DNA of 64,000 nt. It comes from Sinotaia quadrata (taxonomy: Eukaryota > Mollusca > Gastropoda > Architaenioglossa > Viviparidae). The DNA lies in the NCBI GenBank assembly GCA_028829895.1, contig CM054180.1, positions 105,358,135 through 105,422,134 on the forward strand, written 5' to 3'. Each line of letters starts with the position of its first letter. Position 1 is the stretch's first letter. Below the pieces are notes generated by a model. It had not been told where the DNA came from and ran no database searches. It saw only the letters and a program-made list of their open reading frames with translations. A program made the translations under genes and the position numbers. Below are positions 59,388 through 64,000 of this stretch, piece by piece.

Positions 59388-61025
59388 CCCCAGCCATGCC
59401 AGAGTAATGTTGCATTCTGGTGCCAAAAAAGAACAGACAGGATTTGTCATGCCCATTGTGCCATTTCTTGCATTTGCTTTATCATGTATGTCTGCTTTCA
59501 CATTTTGGGCATTTGTTGTGCTTTTAAAAAAAAAGATTAGTAAAGAAATTTATTTCAGGCATAGTCTGACAATTTAGCTCATCATCATCATCAAAGATCA
59601 TGATTTTCATATTTTTATCATAGTTTATTTTTTAACATTTCTTTCCTTCTTGGCTTTGTTAATTAAAATTTGGAGATGTGTGATGTACAGAAAAGCTTAT
59701 TTTTGTATGTATGATTAAATTTGTGTTAATCTGTGTCACTCTGTGCAAATTTGATGTCTTTGGAAGTTAGTTATCTATTTTGGTTGCATTTTGCTAGAAC
59801 TCAGAATCTGGTGTTTTAAAATATCATTATCACATCTATTGACAACTCAACTGCTTGTGTCTTGTGATATCCAGTTTGAATTATTTGAGATTACTCTGGC
59901 TATTTAATTCAAATGCATATTTCTTTTCTTTTTAAAAAAAAAAAAGTTTCTTAAATTTTCCAATTTAACATTTCTGGCAAAATGCAAGCAATTCTGTTGT
60001 GCCTTTAATTGAAAGGAAATAAAAAGGACTAACAAACTTTTGTGACATTTATGGTATGATATTTCACTAACAATAACTGTTTAAGTATTATTGGTACTGA
60101 TTGTACAAAGTGATTGTATTTTTGTTTGTTTTTTTTCTTGTTGTTGTACCAATTCAGTTTATGATTTGGAATATACTACTACTATCTTATCATATGATGT
60201 GAAATATGCTGTCAATTTAACATACCTCTGAAATGTGCTGCCAACTTAACATACCTCTCAATGACGGAATAGGGCACTATTATATAATTTAGTAATCCAC
60301 ACAGATTTTTTTGGAACATATTTTGCTCATGTATTATCAAGGACTGTTTTATTTTGTTGTTATCAACTGTGTGAAAGTGTTCTACATCAGTCGAATCGGG
60401 CGCTAAACTTCTTGTTAAAAAGTACTCTGTTTAGTTCAACAGCACAGTTTCTTTATTAAATTTTACCAGGCATTTTATAAAATCAGGGTCTAGTGAGCTG
60501 ATGTAGCCACTGCAAGGTACCTCTGTAGGTTTCTATTGGTGTTATTAAAAAAACCCACCAAAAACCTGTCCATGACTGAAAGGCATCACATATTTTGAAG
60601 TCATCACTATGTCTGTCATTTAAATACAATATTGCCGTTTGTTACTATACTTTCTAATAGTATCTTATTCACTAGAAAACAAAGTTCTGACCTCAATTAC
60701 TCATCTATATTTGATAAAACAAAACCGCCACTTTCTAAGTTAAGGAAAATATCTAGTGTTTATTACCAGTTCTTGCTGTATGATGTCTTTAGAAGGAACA
60801 AGCAATAATATTAATTTTCTTAGGGAAAAAATCTGTCTGGACTACTAATATGCTGGATTTACTGTTCAGTGCTCTCATGGGAGCTCTCTCATGGAAGCTC
60901 TGAACATGCGATCAACAATAAAAATGCAATAAACATCTGTGATTTGTGCCTTCAACTTTAGAATGACTGTACCACTGCCAACGTGTCTCTATGTACAGCC
61001 AAATATACCATTTACAATGAATAAA
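59388..61025 (+). terminator. 3' UTR with poly(A) signals
   Basis: Non-coding after the stop. AATAAA occurs at 60018-60023, 60917-60922, 60928-60933 and 61020-61025. The pair at 60917-60933 is followed by a GT-rich stretch (CATCTGTGATTTGTGCC) and is the most likely main site; the exact end cannot be read from DNA. Confidence 0.6.
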
Positions 61026-61070
61026 ATTAAAACACAACATCTCCAAATTTGTGTCTGATTTGTTGTGAAA

Positions 61071-61076
61071 TTTATT
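61071..61076 (-). terminator. Candidate - strand poly(A) signal
   Basis: TTTATT on + is AATAAA on -. Downstream on - lies GATGTTGTGTTTT, a GT-rich element. It faces the collagen poly(A) signals less than 160 bp away. Tentative. Confidence 0.25.
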
Positions 61077-61325
61077 TTTTTGAAAACAGCAATGAAATGT
61101 ACAATCAAAGCAGATAACTGGGTAAAATACTCAATTTCACTGATCTTCTAGAAACATGACATTTTGTGAAACTATGGAAACTGTAAGCCAAACACCTTGA
61201 ACATGAACTGCATACATACAAAAACTAGAACAAACAAAATTCAATATAATTTTTTTCTTCTCTCTTATATATCTTTTACATATATATATATATATATATC
61301 AAAATGGAGTCATCAGCTAAAAATG

Positions 61326-61530
61326 AAAGAAAAAACGTCTGCTTGCAAGTCAGAATATTTCTCACAAGACAAAACAGGTCAATCGACTGTTTAGGTATGC
61401 CTAGCCGTCCCTTTTCTTCTACTTTTGCTATGGAAATGGTGCAATTGTCTACAAAGAGACTGCTAAAAGTGGTTGCAAGTCAGAACATTTCCCACAAGAC
61501 AAAATATAAACCTGTTGTTTAGATCTGCCT
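61326..61530. repeat. Direct repeat of about 75 bp, 2 copies
   Basis: GCTTGCAAGTCAGAATATTT, then CTCACAAGACAAAA, recurs as GGTTGCAAGTCAGAACATTT, then CCCACAAGACAAAA. Otherwise 61100-62990 is plain AT-rich sequence with TA runs at 61279-61299 and 62012-62038. Confidence 0.85.
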
Positions 61531-62993
61531 AACTGTACTATTGTATAATATCTACCCCAGCTGATCAAAAGGTGTGAGAAATTTCTTGGAAATGTCTAGA
61601 AATTTTTGGACATAGTCTAGAAAGAACATTTGCATTACATAGTATAGAAACTGCTCAAAGCTGTTTAACTGGAATTTTAATACTTTCTGCTTTCTTTTTA
61701 ACCCTGACAGTACTAGACTTTTAAAACAGTTTTGACTATTTTTCTGACAACAGCATTTGGTCAAAACTGAAACAAAATGATAAAGCATTAATAAGTTTTA
61801 AAAGTGATATTCAACAAATCTTGGCAGATTTACATCCCACTGAAAATGACCATTATCTACTGTCTTCACTAATAAATTTGATAGATTTTTTTGTTTGTAT
61901 ATGTGTAAAACACTACAACAACATTTGACATAATTAGAAATGACTGGTTTTCAATGAAGAGCAGTAAAATAAGAAATAATTATACAGCCGAGATTCACAT
62001 TTTGGCATTTTATATATATATATTTATATATATAAATATGCACGCAGAAACACACACACGCACAGCTCATAATGACATTTTACAACATGAAGGGTATATA
62101 TGTCTTGAAAAAAAAACCCTCACAGCAATTAATTTCTCAGGACAATCCCATCACATTCATATCATAACTATTTTAGCAATATAAAGAATAAAGTCTTAAA
62201 TTGTAAATCTGAACAAAATCAGGAAGCACAACAATAAATAACTATTATTTAATTTTTTTTGTGCATTTATTGAAATAACAACTGCGTAGCAATGCATCAT
62301 AAATCTTAGTTGTATTTGGTTCTAAACATGGGGACTAAAAGCTTGAAAAAACATGTGTTGAAACATAAACATCAACATTTGTACAAGCGTAAATCTGTCA
62401 CACATTTTGTGACTTTTAAATCTCCATTCCTCAACCTTAGAAGCAATGATGACTGAAAAGTCAGATTATTGAACACATATATATACATATATTCATTCCT
62501 ATTGTCAGACAATGTTTCATCAGTTTTTATTTGTAAATGTTATTTTGATTTTAATAATCAATTTCAGAGACTATAATTCACACCAACATAATGTCTTCTG
62601 TTTGACCATTGATGACCAAATGTATTTAAGGACAAGCTTTATACTGTTATAAATTGGCGTGGCCCAGAAAGCTGATGACAGACTGGTTAAAAGTGTATGT
62701 CAATGCTGGCAAATTAACTCATTAAACTCAATATGAAAATCACATGATGGCAGTTAAAAGTAAAACTGCGATATCTGAAAACACTGCAAAGCGTCAACAC
62801 ATACACACAAAGTGACCACAGTACTGATTTATTCCAAAATGGCATGATGAAGGGAATGTAAGTGTCATAAATGTTAAAAAGACAACACTGTTCTTATGAC
62901 CATAGGGCAACCAAAAATGAGGGATTGTTTTAGTGCCTTATGTTGGAAAAGTTTACCCTGATTTTCTGCGGAAGGCTGTTTTGTGTGTGCATG

Positions 62994-63083
62994 TTAAAAT
63001 AGCTCAACTGGATGTATCAAGTTCACAGTTGTACCAGAAAGTCTTCCTCTAGTGATTTCAATACAGTCAAATCCACCCCAAGA
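62994..63083 (-). CDS. Candidate last coding exon of a convergent - strand gene
   Basis: On the - strand a T-rich tract ending TTTTTTGTTGCAG (a good acceptor) precedes a 30-codon open frame beginning SWGGFDCIEITRGRLSGTTV and ending in TAA. A second frame is also open for about 20 codons, so the frame is uncertain. I do not recognise the protein, and no convincing preceding exon was found up to 64000. Confidence 0.22.
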   Translation of the reverse strand, partial: SWGGFDCIEITRGRLSGTTVNLIHPVELF

Positions 63084-63609
63084 CTGCAACAAAAAATAAA
63101 TAAAATAAAATGTTTAAGATGACAAATTTATGACATGTTACTGAGTTTTGTACAGATGAGAGGTTAAGAAGTTTAAATGCTGCAGTAGTACTGGACATGA
63201 TGATCCTTTTCAACAGTACTAAGCACACTAAGCCAAATAAAAAGGAATTTTTCAGGCAGTAGGTAATTTTTTTTTTCTTGAATTCTTATTAGTTGAACAT
63301 ATTAAAAGAATCAGAGGTAAACATAATTCTGACATACATACAAGCCAGAGATAAGTCATATTGTGGGCCCATTACCTCAGGGAAGATATAACAGCTAAAC
63401 AAACTTACCCAGCAGGGTGCTGCCCCTACCAGCAAAATATCAACACCGCTTTTGTTTGAGGTCAGAATCCATGAGTGAATGTATCAGTAAAACATTAAAG
63501 TGGGGAGGCTAGAGGACCTGCGAGTATGGCTATATACCAAGTATTCATGAAAAAATATATTATATATATATAATTCCTTTTTCCAACCTGACAAACTATG
63601 GGAGAAAAA

Positions 63610-63985
63610 GAACAGGAGGCGAGACCTCTAATAAAACTATTAAGTAATAAACTCTTTATCTGTGATGGATTTTGGGAAATAAGAAAAGAAGGTGAGATCT
63701 TCTCTAATAAAACTATTAGGTAATATGACTTATATGTGCAGGAGATAGGGAAATAAGAAAAGGAGACCAGACCTTCTCTAATAAAACTATTAGGTAATAT
63801 GACTTATATGTGCAGGAGATAGGGAAATAAAAAAAAGGAGGTGAGTTTTTTCCTCTAATAAAACTATAAGTAATAAACTCTTTATCTGTGAAGGATTTAG
63901 GAAATAAAAAAAGGAGGCGAGACCTTCTCTAATAAAACTATAAGGTAATAAACTCTGTATCTATGAATGAGTTAGGGAAATAACA
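63610..63985. repeat. About 76-bp minisatellite, 5 copies
   Basis: Units read GGAGGCGAGACCTTCTCTAA, then TAAAACTATTAGGTAATA, then GGGAAATAAGAAAA. It continues to near the window end. The stretch 63090-63600 holds no clear feature; an A-rich tail-like run lies near 63270 in - orientation. Confidence 0.92.
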
Positions 63986-64000
63986 AAAGCCTCCTGCTTG

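Noticed and set aside
59332..59577. Frame overlapping the stop codon and early 3' UTR
   Set aside because: Out of frame with the conserved COLFI end [10 protein letters not shown].
63403..63475. A - strand exon ending in GTAAGT upstream of the 63083 candidate exon
   Set aside because: The phase-0 frame meets a stop about 25 codons upstream without a credible acceptor, and the segment runs towards an A-rich tail like a retroposed repeat.

Overview
The window is animal nuclear DNA and holds most of one gene on the + strand: a fibrillar procollagen alpha chain of the type V/XI group (clade B). The AT-rich introns, dense micro- and minisatellites, divergence from vertebrate chains and preserved vertebrate-like exon pattern suggest an invertebrate, probably a lophotrochozoan such as a mollusc. 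The phylum is inference.

I place 62 coding exons between 656 and 59387. All have GT donors and AG acceptors, and they join in frame into 1647 residues ending at a TAG. The window opens in what should be intron 1: the first exon here starts at the same point of the protein as exon 2 of human COL11A1, so the signal-peptide exon and promoter lie upstream. Protein order: TSPN (laminin-G-like) domain (656-7137); short Ser-rich variable region (7138-8685); 13-triplet minor helix (9144-10501); NC2 linker (10502-13042); major Gly-X-Y helix (13043-54121); telopeptide with a run of ten arginines (54164-54193); trimerising coiled coil; COLFI C-propeptide (55675-59384).

The exon set can be tested by counting. 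The major helix totals exactly 338 triplets (1014 residues), the vertebrate fibrillar length, and the lysines expected to form cross-links fall at helix residues 84 and 924. Of the 47 wholly helical exons, 31 are 54 nt, 5 are 45 nt and 6 are 108 nt; the others are 99, 153, 90, 36 and 36 nt. All begin with an intact Gly codon in phase 0.

The introns are full of tandem repeats. The most striking pattern is that many arrays start at a 5' splice site. Repeat units copy the exon end or donor, and the copies often have a damaged GT (after 23010, 35771, 40819 and 55831). In one case (10502-10930) the repeated unit includes coding sequence. One array (5985-6277) runs into a 3' splice site. There are also likely transposon remnants: a hAT-like terminus at 3399, a dispersed family with four copies, a MITE-like unit at 21707-21870, and a perfect 35-bp inverted repeat at 7805-7890.

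Downstream of the stop is a 3' UTR with several AATAAA signals. Beyond about 61.0 kb a second gene may converge from the - strand, but the evidence is weak. I found no RNA genes, CRISPR array, or convincing second protein-coding gene. No wholly new system is evident; the best leads are the donor-seeded minisatellites and the joint loss of the two interchain cysteines.
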